Part shown: piece by piece, positions 16,591 through 25,399 of the stretch | How positions within the stretch are numbered: position 1 is the first letter of the stretch | Layout of the letters: each line of letters starts with the position of its first letter | Source: Phenylobacterium sp. | GTDB lineage: Bacteria; Pseudomonadota; Alphaproteobacteria; Caulobacterales; Caulobacteraceae | DNA length: 64,000 bases | Reading direction: 5' to 3' | Assembly: GCF_016124325.1 (NCBI RefSeq) | Contig: NZ_WGNY01000030.1 | Span: 1 to 64,000 of the forward strand | Notes under the pieces: model-generated | The model's database searches: none | Seen by the model: the letters and a program-made list of their open reading frames with translations, nothing else | Told to the model about the DNA's origin: nothing | Program-made: the position numbers and the translations under genes

Positions 16591-18978
16591 GTGTCGAGGC
16601 TTTCGAGGCGGATGTGGGGCTGCGGCGCGGCCCTGGCGATGATCCTGGCGGCGGCGACGCCCGCCCTCGCCCAGCAACGGGTGTTCGACGTGCCCGCCCA
16701 GCCGGCGGTGACGGCGATCCCCCAGTTCGCCCGGCAGGCGGGCCTGCAGATCGTGGCGCCGGCCGACCGGCTGCGCGGCGTCAGCACCCCGGCCCTCAAG
16801 GGCGCCCTCGACGCCCGCGCCGCCCTGCGCCAGCTCATCGCGGGCACGGGCCTGGCCATCCTCTCCGACTCGGGCGGCGTGATCGTGCTGGGCTTTCCCC
16901 CGGCCGGCGCCGCGCCCGCCGGGGCCGCCGACCCGTCGCCCACGGCCCTCGAGACCGTCGTGGTGACGGCGCAGAAGCGCGAGGAAGCCGCCCAGACCGT
17001 GCCCATCACGCTGACCGCCTTCTCCGGCCGGGCGCTGGACGCCTACCGCCTCGACAGCCTGCGCGACATCTCGCGGCTGACACCCGGCCTGCTGGTCTCG
17101 GCGTTCAACTACTCCAGCCCGACGATCGCCGTGCGCGGGGCCAGCAACACCTTCACCCAGATCGGCGCCAACAAGCCCGTCGCCGTGGTGGTCGACGACC
17201 TGTTCATCCCGCGCAACAGCGCCGCCTCGTTCGAGCTGTTCGGCCTGCGCTCGGTGCAGGTGCTGAAGGGGCCGCAGGGCACCCTGTTCGGCCGCAACGT
17301 CACCGGCGGCGCCATCGTGATCGACACCGGCAAGCCGGCCTTCGGGGAAACCAGCGCCATGGCGCGCGGCGAGACCGGCAACTACGGCCTCTACCGGGCC
17401 GACGCCCTGGTCGACGCCGCCCTGGGCGACCGCGCCGCCGTGCGGCTCGCAGGCTCGATCAAGGTCCACGACGGCTACGGCCGCGACCGGCTGACCGGCG
17501 CCGAGGAGGACGATCTCGACAGCCGCACCCTGCGCGCCCAGCTGCGGCTGCAGGCCACCGACACCCTCGAGGCCCTGCTGGGCGCCGACTACAACGAGGA
17601 CCACAACGGCGGCCGCACGCTCTCGTCCAAGGCCGCCGGATCGGACGGGAACCGCCGCACCTCCGAACTGGGCTTCCCGCAGGACTTCGCGCGCAACCAG
17701 TGGGGCGCTTCGGCGCGGCTCTACTGGAGCGCCCCGGTCGGCGAGGTCACCTCGGTCACCGGCTATCGCTGGTCGCAGTCGGGCGAGGACTATGCCGGCA
17801 CGGGCGCCAGCTACACGTTCCTGACCGGTACGTCCTCCCAGGCGGTCAACCGCGACGTCGACCGGGTCGGGCTGTTCTCCCAGGAGCTGCGCTACGCCAG
17901 TCCCAAGTGGGACCGGGGCGACTTCGTGGCCGGGGTCTATTTCGCCGACGAGGACGCCAAGCGCCAGCTTCGCACCATGTCGCTGGCCGCCGTCACCGGC
18001 GCACGGGTCGCCGACGTCCTCACCGACCAGGCCGTGAAGACCACGAGCTATGCGGTCTTCGCCGACGGCGTGGTCCACCTGGGCGAGGCCTTCGACCTGA
18101 CGCTGGGCGCCCGCTACACCCACGACCGCAAGACCGCCTCGCTGAACCGAACCGACTTCGTGCGCCCGGCCACCGGCAGCTTCGCCGCCAGCGACCTCAA
18201 GGCCTCGTGGGGCGAGGTCACCCCCCGCGCGGTGCTGACCTGGAAGGCCACGCCCGACGCCCGGGTCTACGCCAGCGTCACCCGCGGCTACACGGCCGGC
18301 GGCTTCAACACCGACGCCTCGTCGCTCACCGCCCTCACCCAGCCGTTCAACCCCGAGAAGGTGACCAACTACGAGCTGGGGGTGAAGTCGCAGTGGCTGG
18401 GGGATCGCCTGCGCCTGAACGCCTCGGTCTTCCAGATGGACTACAAGGACAAGCAGGAGCTGTTCTTCAACGGCCTGACCCGGGTGCTCACCATCACCAA
18501 CGCCGCCAAGGCCACGGTGAAGGGCGTCGAGGTCGAGCTGACCGTGCGCCCCACCGCCTGGCTGAACCTGATGGCCACCTACGGCTACCTCGACACCCGC
18601 TACGACGACTTCGTCATCCCGGGCGGCGCCGACAACACCGGCCACCCGCTGGGCTCGTCGCCGCGCAACAAGGGCTCGCTCGCGGCCGACCTGCACGCCC
18701 CGCTCGCCTCGGGCTACCTGATCGGCGCGGCGAGCTGGTCGTACACCGACGGCTACTACACCGGCGCCACCAAGGACCCGAACCTGCACATCGACAGCTA
18801 TTCCCTGGTCAACGCCTCGCTGGGCTACGAGGCCGCCGACGGCGCCTGGAGCGTCACGGTCTGGGGCCGCAACCTCGCCGACAAGGACTATGTGCTGACG
18901 CCCTCGACCCAGGGCGTGCTGGCCGAATACCTGGGCGAGCCGCGCACCTACGGCGTCACCCTGCGCGGGCGGTTCTGA
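16591..18978 (+). CDS. TonB-dependent receptor with N-terminal STN signalling domain
   Basis: 795 residues from a GTG at 16591. A signal peptide ends at ALAQQ. The STN domain follows (VFDVPAQPAVTAIPQFARQAGLQIV ... LRGVSTPALKGALDARAALRQLI), then the TonB box region ETVVVTAQKREE, the plug (RGASNTFTQIGANK, VLKGPQGTLFGRN, GGAIVI), and a 22-strand barrel ending VTLRGRF. The STN domain implies signalling to FecR at 15494-16480. The substrate is unknown; the RGP..TLFGRN plug style is common in sphingomonad/caulobacter receptors for organic ligands as well as siderophores. Its stop overlaps the next start (TGATG). Confidence 0.92.
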   Translation: MSRLSRRMWGCGAALAMILAAATPALAQQRVFDVPAQPAVTAIPQFARQAGLQIVAPADRLRGVSTPALKGALDARAALRQLIAGTGLAILSDSGGVIVLGFPPAGAAPAGAADPSPTALETVVVTAQKREEAAQTVPITLTAFSGRALDAYRLDSLRDISRLTPGLLVSAFNYSSPTIAVRGASNTFTQIGANKPVAVVVDDLFIPRNSAASFELFGLRSVQVLKGPQGTLFGRNVTGGAIVIDTGKPAFGETSAMARGETGNYGLYRADALVDAALGDRAAVRLAGSIKVHDGYGRDRLTGAEEDDLDSRTLRAQLRLQATDTLEALLGADYNEDHNGGRTLSSKAAGSDGNRRTSELGFPQDFARNQWGASARLYWSAPVGEVTSVTGYRWSQSGEDYAGTGASYTFLTGTSSQAVNRDVDRVGLFSQELRYASPKWDRGDFVAGVYFADEDAKRQLRTMSLAAVTGARVADVLTDQAVKTTSYAVFADGVVHLGEAFDLTLGARYTHDRKTASLNRTDFVRPATGSFAASDLKASWGEVTPRAVLTWKATPDARVYASVTRGYTAGGFNTDASSLTALTQPFNPEKVTNYELGVKSQWLGDRLRLNASVFQMDYKDKQELFFNGLTRVLTITNAAKATVKGVEVELTVRPTAWLNLMATYGYLDTRYDDFVIPGGADNTGHPLGSSPRNKGSLAADLHAPLASGYLIGAASWSYTDGYYTGATKDPNLHIDSYSLVNASLGYEAADGAWSVTVWGRNLADKDYVLTPSTQGVLAEYLGEPRTYGVTLRGRF

Positions 18979-20261
18979 TGGCCCGGGTCGCCCGGCGCGC
19001 GGTGCTGGGCGGCCTGGCCGCCCTGGCCGCGGCGCCCCGCGCGCAGGCCCAGGCGGGCGGGCGGCTTTCGCCGTGGCGGCCGGGGACGCTGGAGATCCAC
19101 CACCTCGCCACCGGCCGGGGCGACTGCACGCTGGTGATCGGGCCGGACGGCACGGGTCTGATGGTCGACGCCGGGGCCACCGCCAGCCCGCCGGAGATGT
19201 CCACCGCGCCCCGGCCCGATGGGACGCGCCGCCCGGGCGAGTGGATCGCCCGCTACGCGCGGCGGCGCCTGCCCGACCCCGACGCGGGCCTCGACTATTT
19301 CGTGGCCACCCACATCCACCCCGACCACATCGGCGACGTGACGCCGCGGAGCCCGCCCGCGCCCGGCGGGGCCTATCGCCTGACCGGGGTCAGCGACGTG
19401 GCCGCCGGCCTGCCCATCCGCCAGGTCTTCGACCGCGGCTGGCCCGACTACGCCGACCTGCCGCCGATCGACGCCCCGTTCGCGGCCAACTACCTGGCCT
19501 TCCTGAAGGCTCGCGCCGCCGCGGGTCTGGCCAACGGCCGCCTGGAGCCCGGCCGCGCCGACCAGCTCGTCCTGCGCCGGCGCCCCCGTGACTTCCCCGG
19601 TTTCGAGGCCCGCGTCCTGGCCGCCAACGGCCGCGTCTGGACCGGCCGGGGGACCACGGCGCGCGCGACCTTCCCGCCGCTCGCCGCGCTGGCGCCGCAG
19701 GACCGGCCGACCGAGAACATGGCCTCGGTGGCCCTGCGGATCGGCTACGCCGGCTTCGCCTGGTTCTGCGGCGGCGACCTGACCGCCGAGACCTCCGACG
19801 GCGCGTTGCCCTGGGCCGACATCGAGGGCGCGGCCGCCCGCGCCTGCGGCCCGGTCGACGTGGCCGTAGCCTGCCACCACGGCTACTACGACGCCGTCGG
19901 CGCGGCCGCCGTGGCCGCCCTGCGCCCGCGCGTCTGGGTGGTCACGCCCTGGCACGTCACCCACCCCGACCTGAAGCCGCTGGAGCGGATGACCGGCCCG
20001 CGGCTCTATCCGGGGCCGCGCGAGCTGTTCCTCACCCAGGTCACACCCGAGGCGCTGAAGGTGGGCGACCGGTTCCTGCGCAAGGCCGCCAGCGTGTCGG
20101 GCCATGTGGTCGTCCGCGTCGAGCCGACCGGGCTGTATTCGGTGTTCGTCACCGACCCCTGGAGCGAGGCCGACCGCGTCCTGGCCGCCTTCGGCCCCTA
20201 CGCGCCGCACGTGTCCGGACACGATTCCGCTACGATCCCGGCGTCAGATGAGCTTGACTGA
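18978..20261 (+). CDS. exported MBL-fold metallo-hydrolase coupled to the TonB receptor
   Basis: 427 residues. The N-terminus VARRAVLGGLAALAAAPRAQAQ looks like a Tat signal. The metallo-beta-lactamase motif HIHPDHIGD is intact, an earlier Asp lies in GLMVDAGATA, and downstream His residues lie in CHHGYYDA and TPWHVTHPD. The layout LATGRGDCTLVIG resembles the ComEC/Rec2-like MBL subgroup. The ATG at 18978 overlaps the receptor stop, so translation is coupled and the enzyme is likely periplasmic, acting on the ligand brought in by the receptor (inference). The reaction cannot be assigned. Confidence 0.8.
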   Translation: MARVARRAVLGGLAALAAAPRAQAQAGGRLSPWRPGTLEIHHLATGRGDCTLVIGPDGTGLMVDAGATASPPEMSTAPRPDGTRRPGEWIARYARRRLPDPDAGLDYFVATHIHPDHIGDVTPRSPPAPGGAYRLTGVSDVAAGLPIRQVFDRGWPDYADLPPIDAPFAANYLAFLKARAAAGLANGRLEPGRADQLVLRRRPRDFPGFEARVLAANGRVWTGRGTTARATFPPLAALAPQDRPTENMASVALRIGYAGFAWFCGGDLTAETSDGALPWADIEGAAARACGPVDVAVACHHGYYDAVGAAAVAALRPRVWVVTPWHVTHPDLKPLERMTGPRLYPGPRELFLTQVTPEALKVGDRFLRKAASVSGHVVVRVEPTGLYSVFVTDPWSEADRVLAAFGPYAPHVSGHDSATIPASDELD

Positions 20262-20294
20262 GCCTTTCCAAGCTCGACGCCGGCGACGCCTTCC

Positions 20295-20672
20295 ATGACC
20301 CGACCCCTGAAGAAGAGCGAAACGCTCGAGATCCGCCTGCCCCACCCGACCAAGCTGGCCTTCATGGCCCGCTGCCGCGACGACGGCGTGTCGGCGAGCG
20401 AGGCCCTGCGCGGCTTCATCGAGGGCCGGATCGAGCCCCGGCCCGTGGTCCGCCCGCGCCGCCTGCCGCTCGCCGCCGCCGGCGCCCTGGTGGCCGCCGC
20501 CGTGGCCGCCGCGGCCGCGCCCTCGCTCGCCCGCACCGGCCCGCCCGGCGACTTCGCCCGGCTCGACGCCAACGGCGACGGCCGGGTCACCGCCGCCGAA
20601 CTGGCCCGCCTCGACGCCGATCACGACGGCGCCGTCAGCCTCGCCGAGTACCGCGCCGGGCTTCACCGCTAA
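20295..20672 (+). CDS. membrane-anchored EF-hand protein with an RHH-like N-terminus
   Basis: 125 residues in three parts. Residues 1-47 (KKSETLEIRLPHPTKLAFMARC, then SASEALRGFIEGRI) have the strand-helix-helix spacing of ribbon-helix-helix DNA-binding proteins. Residues about 57-78 form a TM helix (PLAAAGALVAAAVAAAAAPSLA). The C-terminus has two EF-hand loops, DANGDGRVTAAE and DADHDGAVSLAE, which should bind Ca2+ outside the cytoplasm. The stop overlaps the convergent lepB stop by three to four bases. Function is unknown; a calcium-sensing membrane regulator is one reading. Confidence 0.65.
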   Translation: MTRPLKKSETLEIRLPHPTKLAFMARCRDDGVSASEALRGFIEGRIEPRPVVRPRRLPLAAAGALVAAAVAAAAAPSLARTGPPGDFARLDANGDGRVTAAELARLDADHDGAVSLAEYRAGLHR

Positions 20673-21442
20673 CGCAGCACCCGGAAGAAGCGGTCGGGCT
20701 CAAGGCCGGCGATCCAGGTCCAGGGCTTCATGATCGAGGCCCCGTAGCGCCAGGAGATCAGCGAGAGCCGCGCGCGGCCCACCAGGTTCTCGGCCGGCAC
20801 GAACCCCACGCCCACCGCCTCGGGCCAGCGGCTGTCGAGCGAGTTGTCGCGGTTGTCGCCCAGCATGAAGTAGCTGCCTTCCGGCACGCGGTAGACCCCG
20901 GTGTCGTCGCCGTCGTGGCCCGGCCCCTGGTCCCAGGTGACGTAGTCGCCGCCGCGCGCGCGGGGCTCGAAATAGCGGGTCACCGCCAGGTCGCCGAGGC
21001 CGGGATCGTGGGTCACCCCGCCCGGCGTCCGCGGGATCGCCTTGCCGTTCACATAGACCACCCCGTCCTTCAGCTGCACGCGGTCGCCGGGCAGGCCGAT
21101 CACCCGCTTGATGTAATCGACGTTGGGGTCGCGCGGCAGGCGGAAGACCACCACGTCGCCGCGCATCGGGTCGCGGCCGAAGAGCCGGCCGTGGAACAGT
21201 GGCGGGTTGAAGGGGATGGAGGCGCGGCTGAAGCCGTAGTCCCACTTGGAGACCAGGATGTAGTCGCCGGTGCGCACCGTGGGCTCCATGGAATCGGAGG
21301 GAATGGTGCAGGGCTGGAAGATGAAGATCCGCGCGACGAGGGCGATCGCCAGGGCCCAGGCGATCGTGCGAGCCATGTCGAGGGCTTCGCTCGCGAAGGT
21401 CCGGGCGGGCGGCGGGGCGGCGGCTTGGGTCGGGGTGGTCAT
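20669..21442 (-). CDS. lepB: signal peptidase I
   Basis: 257 residues. One N-terminal TM helix (TIAWALAIALVARIFIF) leads into the catalytic Ser box IPSDSMEPTVRTGDYILVSK. The Lys box is RGDVVVFRLPRDPNVDYIKRVIGLPGD, and the C-terminal signature is MLGDNRDNSLDSRW. All boxes B-E are present, so it should be active at the outer face of the cytoplasmic membrane. It is not next to rnc/era, where the main alphaproteobacterial lepB usually sits, so this may be a second copy. The palindromes GTCCGGAC at 21489-21496 and 21511-21518 lie upstream of the start. Confidence 0.92.
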   Translation of the reverse strand: MTTPTQAAAPPPARTFASEALDMARTIAWALAIALVARIFIFQPCTIPSDSMEPTVRTGDYILVSKWDYGFSRASIPFNPPLFHGRLFGRDPMRGDVVVFRLPRDPNVDYIKRVIGLPGDRVQLKDGVVYVNGKAIPRTPGGVTHDPGLGDLAVTRYFEPRARGGDYVTWDQGPGHDGDDTGVYRVPEGSYFMLGDNRDNSLDSRWPEAVGVGFVPAENLVGRARLSLISWRYGASIMKPWTWIAGLEPDRFFRVLR

Positions 21443-21522
21443 GGCGCGGTGATGCCGCCGCTGTCGCCGCCGCCGCAACCGCGATCGTGTCCGGACAAGC
21501 CCGCCGGATCGTCCGGACGGCC

Positions 21523-21849
21523 CTACTTCGGCGGCAGCGAGGCGGCGAAGGCCCAGGCGAAGGCGATCCAGTCCTCCAGGCCGTCCTCCAGCGCCGCGTC
21601 GGGGTCGACCCAGACGAAGCCGCCCATGGTCCGGTCGCCGAACACCACCGGCTCGGCGCCGCTGCGGGCCAGCGCCTCGGCCATGCGGTCCTTGCCCACC
21701 CGGAACATGAAGCGGGCCTCGCCCACGCCGCAGACCATGTTGCCGTTCAGCATCCAGGAGCGGCCGCCGAACATCGCCTTCTCGATCACGCCGGGCCGCC
21801 CGGCCATCAGGGCCCGCATCTCGGCGGCGAGCGAACGGTCGTAGGCCAT
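21523..21849 (-). CDS. TfoX N-terminal domain family protein
   Basis: 108 residues. The pattern EKAMFGGRSWMLNGNMVCGVGEARFMFRVGK is the TfoX/Sxy N-terminal domain, here standing alone without the C-terminal helix-hairpin-helix domain. Such short proteins are common in alphaproteobacteria and are not shown to act in competence. The ATG lies 3 bases after the stop of the adenylate cyclase gene, so both are probably on one transcript. Confidence 0.8.
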   Translation of the reverse strand: MAYDRSLAAEMRALMAGRPGVIEKAMFGGRSWMLNGNMVCGVGEARFMFRVGKDRMAEALARSGAEPVVFGDRTMGGFVWVDPDAALEDGLEDWIAFAWAFAASLPPK

Positions 21850-21851
21850 GG

Positions 21852-24584
21852 CTACTTCTCGGTGAGGTTCCAGACGCCGTCCCAGTCGGCGGGCGGCGGG
21901 GTCGCGGCCAGCACGGCGCAGCGCTCGCGGTAGACCCCGGCGGGCCCATCGTCGGGATAGAGCTCCAGCGCCGCGTCGAAGGCCGCGGCCGCCCGCGCCC
22001 AGTCGCGGTCGCGATAGGCCGCGAGGCCGGCGGCGTGCAGGTCGAGCAGCGCGGTCAGCGCGGGCTCGCCCGCCCGGTAGCCCAGCGACTCGTAGACCGC
22101 CACCGGCCGGTCCTTGCCCTTCACCCGCATCAGGTCGATCTCGCGCAGGATCGCCGGTCCCTTCAGGTCGCGCACCGTCATCTCCGACAGCAGCACGCCG
22201 GCGCGGTACTGCTTGGTCGCGCCTTCCAGCCGCGAGGCGAGGTTCACCGTGTCGCCGATCACCGTGTAGTCGAGGCGCCGGGCCGAGCCGATGTTGCCCA
22301 CCACCGTGGGGCCGGTGGAGAAGCCGATGCCGATGGCCAGCGCCGCCTCGCCCGCCTCGGCGCGCCGGGCGTTCAGGACGGCCAGTCGGCCCATCATGGC
22401 GTCGGCCGCGGCCAGCGCGTTGTCGGCGTCGCCGTCGCCCACCAGCGGCGCGCCGAACAGGGCCATCATCCCGTCGCCGATGTATTTGTCGAGGATGCCG
22501 CCGTGGTCGAAGATCACCTCGACCATCTCGGTGAAATAGGCGTTCAGCAGCGACACCGTCTGGCGCGGCCCCAGCGCCTCGGCGATGGCGGTGAAGCCGC
22601 GCACGTCGGTGAACATCACCGTCACCTTCTGCTCCTTGCCGCCCAGCTCCAGCTCGCCGGCGGCCAGCAGCTGGTCGGCCACCTCCTTGCTCATGTAGCG
22701 GCTCATGGTGGAGCGGATGCGCTTCTCCTCGGTGATGTCCTCCAGCACCAGCATCGAGCCGATACGCGCCTCGCCGGCGTCGATCAGCGGCATGGCGGTG
22801 AGGTTCACCGTCGCGCCGGTTCCGTCCGGGCGGCGGATCTCGGCGTCGATGGCCAGCGCCGTCTCGCCGGTCGCCTGGGTCTTGCCGAGGCTCTCCAGGA
22901 TCCAGTCGTTGTCGCCCCAGAACGCCACCTCGGCGGGCTTGCCGGCCATGGCCTCGCGCGGCGCGCCCAGCAGCGCCTGGGCCGCATCGTTGACCGTCAC
23001 CACCTTGCCGTCGGCGTCCAGGGTGACGATGCCGTTCGACGTGCTCTTCAGGATGCTCTCGTTGTAGTTCTTGGTGGTCAGCACGTCGTCGAACAGCTTG
23101 GCGTTCTCCAGGCTCACCGCCACCTGCGCCGCGAAGGCCTTCAGGCGCGACTCGTCCTTGGCCGTGAAGGCGCCGCCGCGCTTGTTCAGCGCCTGGGCCA
23201 CGCCCACTCGCGCCCCGGCCTTGTTGGTGATCGGCACGCACAGGATGCTGCGGGTCACGAAGCCCGTGCGCTGATCCACGTCGCGGTTGAAGCGCGCGTC
23301 GGCGTAGGGGTCGGAGATGTTCTCGGTGCGGCCGGTGGTGAACACCGCCCCGGCGATGCCGCTGGCCGTCGACACCCGGATCTGCCGTGTCTCCAGCCCG
23401 TCGGCGTAGAGGGTGAACAGCTCGTCGGCCTTCTCGTCGTAGACGAACAGCGAGGCGCGTTCGGCGTTCAGGAGCTGCGTCGTCGCCGTCATGATACGCG
23501 CGATCAGCACCTCCAGCAGCAGCTCGCCGGCGAGGTCCTGGGTCACCTCCAGGATCTGCTGCTCCTCGCGCAGGGCGTCGAGCATCAGGGAGAAGCCGCG
23601 GTTGATCTCGGCGTATTCGTCGGTGGTCAGCACGTCGAGCTCGGCCTCGTCCAGCCGGCCGCCCTCCACGTGGCGCATGGCGTCCACCAGCCGCGCCGCC
23701 GAGTGGCTGACCTCGCGCGCGGTCAGGATCGCCATGGCCACCGCCCCCACGACGCAGACGAGCACCACCCCGCTGCCCCATAGGTAAAGCGACGTCAGCT
23801 CGCCCGCCGGCACCACGAAGCCATGGGCCTGGAGCATCCGGTCGAACTTGAACAGGAACGAGGCCACCGCGAACACCAGCGGCAGCGACGAGACGAACAC
23901 CGCCAGGAACAGCACCTTGTTGCGCAACGGCACCGCGATCAGGCGCTTCGCCTGCTCGGGCGGGATGGGCCCGTCCAGCGCGCGCCACAGGCGGATCGCC
24001 ACCGGCTCGATGGCCTTGCTGACGGCGAAGAACTCGAAGATCGCGTGCGCCGGCGAGGCGAAGACGAAGATCATCGTTCCCAGCGCCACCAGCTGCCACA
24101 TGGCGATCCCGGCCTGGAAGAAGGTGTTCAGGACCACGATCACCCCCACCAGCGACAGGGTCGCCGCCGGGCCGTGCAGGGCGATCACCCGCACCGCCGA
24201 CATCTGGGGAAGGTTCAGCGCCCGCACCACGGCCGCCCCCAGCGCCGCGTCGCTGGGCCGCTCGCCGCGGTCCAGGGCGGCGAGCACGCTCGACACCGGG
24301 CGCAGATGGAGGCTGATGGCGAAGAAGTCGAGCGAGGTGAAGAACGCCGTGCCGAACGGCACCGCCATCCAGAAGATCAACCATTGGCGGGGCGTGAATT
24401 CCAGGCCCAGCAGGCCCAGAAGCAGGGTCAGCGAGACGGCCGCGCCCGTGGCCGCCGAATAGATGCCGATCAGCCGCCAGAACAGCGCGCGGCCGGAATC
24501 GACCTTCCGGTCGGTCGCCTGCGGCGACGGGGCGAGCGGCATCAGGGCGTTCAACCGCCCCGCCTCCGCCGTGTCGCCCCGCAC
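21852..24584 (-). CDS. membrane adenylate/guanylate cyclase with HAMP, GAF and PAS domains
   Basis: 910 residues. The N-terminal ~300 residues hold about six hydrophobic segments (for example SLTLLLGLLGLEF, ATLSLVGVIVVLNTFF). A HAMP-like linker (REVSHSAARLVDAMRHVEGG), a GAF domain (about 355-500, NAERASLFVYDEKADELFTLYADG), a PAS domain (about 515-625, STSNGIVTLDADGKVVTVND) and the class III cyclase domain (FTDVRGFTAIAE near 660, KYIGDGMMALFG near 705) follow. Both metal Asp residues are present. The C-terminal ~60 residues look like a TPR. It should make a cyclic nucleotide in response to a small molecule or redox input. The GTG start at 24584 is uncertain; an ATG at 24542 is an alternative. 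Confidence 0.85.
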   Translation of the reverse strand: MRGDTAEAGRLNALMPLAPSPQATDRKVDSGRALFWRLIGIYSAATGAAVSLTLLLGLLGLEFTPRQWLIFWMAVPFGTAFFTSLDFFAISLHLRPVSSVLAALDRGERPSDAALGAAVVRALNLPQMSAVRVIALHGPAATLSLVGVIVVLNTFFQAGIAMWQLVALGTMIFVFASPAHAIFEFFAVSKAIEPVAIRLWRALDGPIPPEQAKRLIAVPLRNKVLFLAVFVSSLPLVFAVASFLFKFDRMLQAHGFVVPAGELTSLYLWGSGVVLVCVVGAVAMAILTAREVSHSAARLVDAMRHVEGGRLDEAELDVLTTDEYAEINRGFSLMLDALREEQQILEVTQDLAGELLLEVLIARIMTATTQLLNAERASLFVYDEKADELFTLYADGLETRQIRVSTASGIAGAVFTTGRTENISDPYADARFNRDVDQRTGFVTRSILCVPITNKAGARVGVAQALNKRGGAFTAKDESRLKAFAAQVAVSLENAKLFDDVLTTKNYNESILKSTSNGIVTLDADGKVVTVNDAAQALLGAPREAMAGKPAEVAFWGDNDWILESLGKTQATGETALAIDAEIRRPDGTGATVNLTAMPLIDAGEARIGSMLVLEDITEEKRIRSTMSRYMSKEVADQLLAAGELELGGKEQKVTVMFTDVRGFTAIAEALGPRQTVSLLNAYFTEMVEVIFDHGGILDKYIGDGMMALFGAPLVGDGDADNALAAADAMMGRLAVLNARRAEAGEAALAIGIGFSTGPTVVGNIGSARRLDYTVIGDTVNLASRLEGATKQYRAGVLLSEMTVRDLKGPAILREIDLMRVKGKDRPVAVYESLGYRAGEPALTALLDLHAAGLAAYRDRDWARAAAAFDAALELYPDDGPAGVYRERCAVLAATPPPADWDGVWNLTEK

Positions 24585-24682
24585 AGGTCCATGAACACCC
24601 CCAGGATGCGCCCTGCCGAGGCCACCTTACGACGTCGGCAGGCTCAGGCACAGCGCGACCGGCGTACGGGGGGTTCGAAGCC

Positions 24683-25399
24683 TCAGGCCGCGTGGGGCTG
24701 CGGCCGTCGGCGCGCGCGCCACAGGGTCCGGGCCAGCCAGTAGAGCGTCAGCGCGACGACCCCCAGGACGGGAATCGCCGGCAGGAAGGTCCCGCGCACC
24801 GCCTCGGGCAGGAACTTCTGCTGGCCCAGGAAGAACGAGCCGTTGGCGACGAACAGCGCCGCGCCCATGCGCCACAGGTGCCGCGCGATCCGGGACGGGC
24901 CGGCGAGGCCGCCCTTGCGGATCATCGACAGGTCGCAGGCCGCGGCGACGGCCGAGAACGCCGCGAAGGCGAAGACGGTGGAGAAGCCTGCGAACCGTGG
25001 GCCGCCGGCGTGGATCGCCGCCAACGCCACACCCATGGCCGCCAGGCCCAGCGGCACGATCACGGCCGCCCGCTCGAACCCGCCGACCACGCCGGGCCGG
25101 CGCTGCGTCACCGCCCAGCCGGTGGCCACGAGGTAGAGCGTGAAGATGGCCGCGGTGGTGTTGGTCCATTGCCCCTCGGGCAGGAACGGCGAGACGCCCG
25201 CGCCCACCGCGGCCATGGCCAGCATCGACACCAGGAAGACGGTCCCGGCCACCTGGTGCATCCGGCCGCCCTTGCGGGCCAGCATGGCGGTCCAGCCGAA
25301 GACGATCCCCGCCGTCCCGCCGGCGATATGCAGGACCAGCAGGGCCACGGCGCCGGCGCGCAGCACGGCCGGCGCCTCGGGGGGCGGCATCAGGTTCAT
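24683..25399 (-). CDS. DUF2306-like multi-pass membrane protein
   Basis: 238 residues with about seven hydrophobic segments. The motifs LHIAGGTAGIVFGW and RKGGRMHQVAGTVFLV match the DUF2306 group, whose conserved His residues suggest heme or metal binding (inference). A late DLSMIRKGGLAGPSRIARHLWRMG segment also contains a conserved RHLWRM. The ATG at 25399 overlaps the stop of the upstream GDSIGWW-family gene (ATGA), so both are made together. Function is not established. Confidence 0.7.
   Translation of the reverse strand: MNLMPPPEAPAVLRAGAVALLVLHIAGGTAGIVFGWTAMLARKGGRMHQVAGTVFLVSMLAMAAVGAGVSPFLPEGQWTNTTAAIFTLYLVATGWAVTQRRPGVVGGFERAAVIVPLGLAAMGVALAAIHAGGPRFAGFSTVFAFAAFSAVAAACDLSMIRKGGLAGPSRIARHLWRMGAALFVANGSFFLGQQKFLPEAVRGTFLPAIPVLGVVALTLYWLARTLWRARRRPQPHAA

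Noticed and set aside
16312-18789. 825-residue open frame on the minus strand opposite the TonB receptor
   Set aside because: It is a by-product of high GC and codon bias; the plus strand carries unmistakable receptor motifs and the minus-strand translation has only low-complexity Arg/Gly/Ala.
20211-21518. Repeated GTCCGGAC palindromes (20211-20222, 21488-21497, 21511-21518) as a regulatory family
   Set aside because: The first is inside the metallo-hydrolase coding region; short GC palindromes are frequent in such DNA. Only the upstream pair might matter to lepB.
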